A stretch of DNA of 35,552 nt. Origin: Saccoglossus kowalevskii. Lineage: Eukaryota; Hemichordata; Enteropneusta; Harrimaniidae. Below are positions 34,408 to 35,552 of this stretch, piece by piece. The notes below the pieces were generated by a model, which saw nothing but the letters and a program-made list of their open reading frames with translations, ran no database searches and was not told where the DNA came from. The position numbers and the translations under genes were made by a program. The stretch is taken from positions 86,257 through 121,808 of the forward strand of contig NW_003132352.1 of the NCBI RefSeq assembly GCF_000003605.2, given 5' to 3'. Positions within the stretch are counted from its first letter, which is position 1; every line of letters begins with the position of its first letter.

Positions 34408-35264
34408 AGAATTGGTGGAATATCTTGTACAGGTACATACATGAATACCTGCAGAAACAGAAGCATGGAGCACACCAGATCAACCCACCTGGTCACAGTG
34501 GCAATAGCAGCTCCCAGTTAGTGTCTAGTAGATGTGATCCAAACCAACCACTGAGACGTGGTGCCGTCAACATGCCTGGAACTCCACTGAATACATATCG
34601 CAATTTGTCTGTTCCGTTGACAGCCATACCAGAGCTGCAGACACAACCAATTATGAATAATAATAATAATGTTTGTTCTCACATTGAGGACATTCAGCCT
34701 GCAAGAGACTTTGATAATATTGCTGCTGTGCAAGCACATTTGAATGACCACCCTATTCTGGAACAAAGGAATGGTAGTTACCATCATGACAATGGTGGAG
34801 ACCCACATCAAATATTGGCCAGGGGATCAACTTCTAATACAGAGGATGTTGCAAATCAGCAGCTTGATAATAAATCTGCAATGTATGCTTTTATTGGAGG
34901 CAACGAGGGTACAACGGGCCATACACTTCCGTCCTTAACAGATATTAGAATAGAAATGCAAATTGATGTTCCTCCAACTAGTCATAGAGATCGATTCAAG
35001 TCATGTAGCGGTGCAGGGCAGCAAGCAACTACTATGCGACAGGAGCGATTCCAGTCTGCCGAGCCTCCAATCACGATACATCATCCAGCTCCGCATCACA
35101 GGCCTGCATTTGATATAGTCGTATCTTGCAGTGAATTTAGAAGATCTGATGTCCAAATGTTTTCCTTCAGGTGGGATAGATTGTCTCAAGTTCTACGATC
35201 AGGTGGAAGAGTTCCTGATGATAAGGAAGGGGCTCCAATGCAGGAAGGGATCCTAATCCATAAG
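34408..35264 (+). CDS. Sixth coding exon: long polar C-terminal region (gene continues)
   Basis: The 857-nt exon (phase 1 in, 0 out) runs from the TTTGCAG acceptor to CATAAG|GTAAAG. It begins ENWWNILYRYIHEYLQKQKH, an amphipathic helix-like segment continuing directly from the Cys-rich module, and then about 260 residues rich in Asn, Gln, His, Pro and Ser with no recognisable domain. A run of AAT codons gives a short Asn tract. A short, more ordered-looking stretch (FRWDRLSQVLRSGG) is near the end. If the last donor is ignored, the frame stops at 35289-35291. The clean phase suggests at least one more exon beyond the window. Confidence 0.75.
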
Positions 35265-35552
35265 GTAAAGTTTTGCTTTAAAAAGAAATGAATTAGAAAT
35301 GAATTTCCCAGAACCATGTGGTTATAATAAGCGATATTATTTGTGTTTGATTACATGTAAAATTCTCTTAATTGTGTGAGAGACTGTATTTCACGAAAAT
35401 TTGGATTGGAGACACTGAAATTCAGCTCCCTTAATTGCACATTTCAATTGGCTAAATTTTGTATGGCCCAAATTTTTGGTTTATTGTATTCAGGGTTCTC
35501 CCCAGAAAAAATGCATAGCGCCGGGGCTAATTTGCATAATAATTTGCATATG
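35265..35552 (+). other. Start of next intron with a dispersed repeat at the edge
   Basis: After the GTAAAG donor there is AT-rich non-coding sequence. From 35491 the motif CAGGGTTCTCCCCAG followed by a GC-richer patch (AGCGCCGGGG) matches the left end of the element at 21096. The element is cut off by the window end. Confidence 0.55.

Noticed and set aside
1-35552. tRNA, rRNA or CRISPR features
   Set aside because: I found no cloverleaf, rRNA core or spacer-repeat pattern. The tandem arrays have no unique spacers of constant size.

Overview
The window reads as AT-rich nuclear DNA from an intron-rich invertebrate animal, most likely a marine lophotrochozoan such as a mollusc, although an invertebrate deuterostome cannot be excluded. 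The grounds are a class I myosin whose first two coding exons are separated by a 19.3 kb intron, a second multi-exon gene with consensus GT..AG junctions, TA-flanked MITE-like elements, recurring ACATGTACATGT motifs and long minisatellites. There is no bacterial-style gene packing.

Layout. The minus-strand gene is a short-tailed class I myosin of the Myo1D/Myo1G type (Drosophila Myo31DF group). Coding exon 1 is at 25037-25134 and exon 2 at 5576-5784. Joining them gives an uninterrupted N-terminal motor segment that stops just before the P-loop. The next exon is not found, so 1-5575 is part of intron 2. Intron 1 (5785-25036) holds three large minisatellites: a G-quadruplex-capable 19-bp array with 573-bp higher-order duplications, a 30/65-bp array and a 24-bp array. 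It also holds several MITE-like elements and one small plus-strand ORF (17087-17302) whose protein resembles the TAF6-family histone fold.

The region 25135-29592 separates two divergently transcribed genes. On the plus strand from about 29593 lies the 3'-incomplete second gene. I joined six coding exons (29593-31020, 31123-31207, 31527-31677, 31990-32256, 33488-33773, 34408-35264) in one frame through compatible phases, giving about 1018 codons. The predicted protein has an acidic, repetitive, disordered N-terminus, a strongly basic segment, a GDD-rich 7-residue repeat, a Cys-rich module whose spacing matches part of a TAZ-type zinc finger, and a long polar C-terminal region. I do not recognise the whole protein. 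TAZ domains in animals are known to me chiefly from CBP/p300, so a TAZ-like module in this context is the most novel coding observation.

Other points of interest are a 102-nt stopless in-frame intron encoding a hydrophobic segment in the second gene, a small intron made mostly of one MITE, and candidate RFX X-box and forkhead motifs around the myosin gene. All assignments come from reading the sequence and remembered family features. No database search was run.
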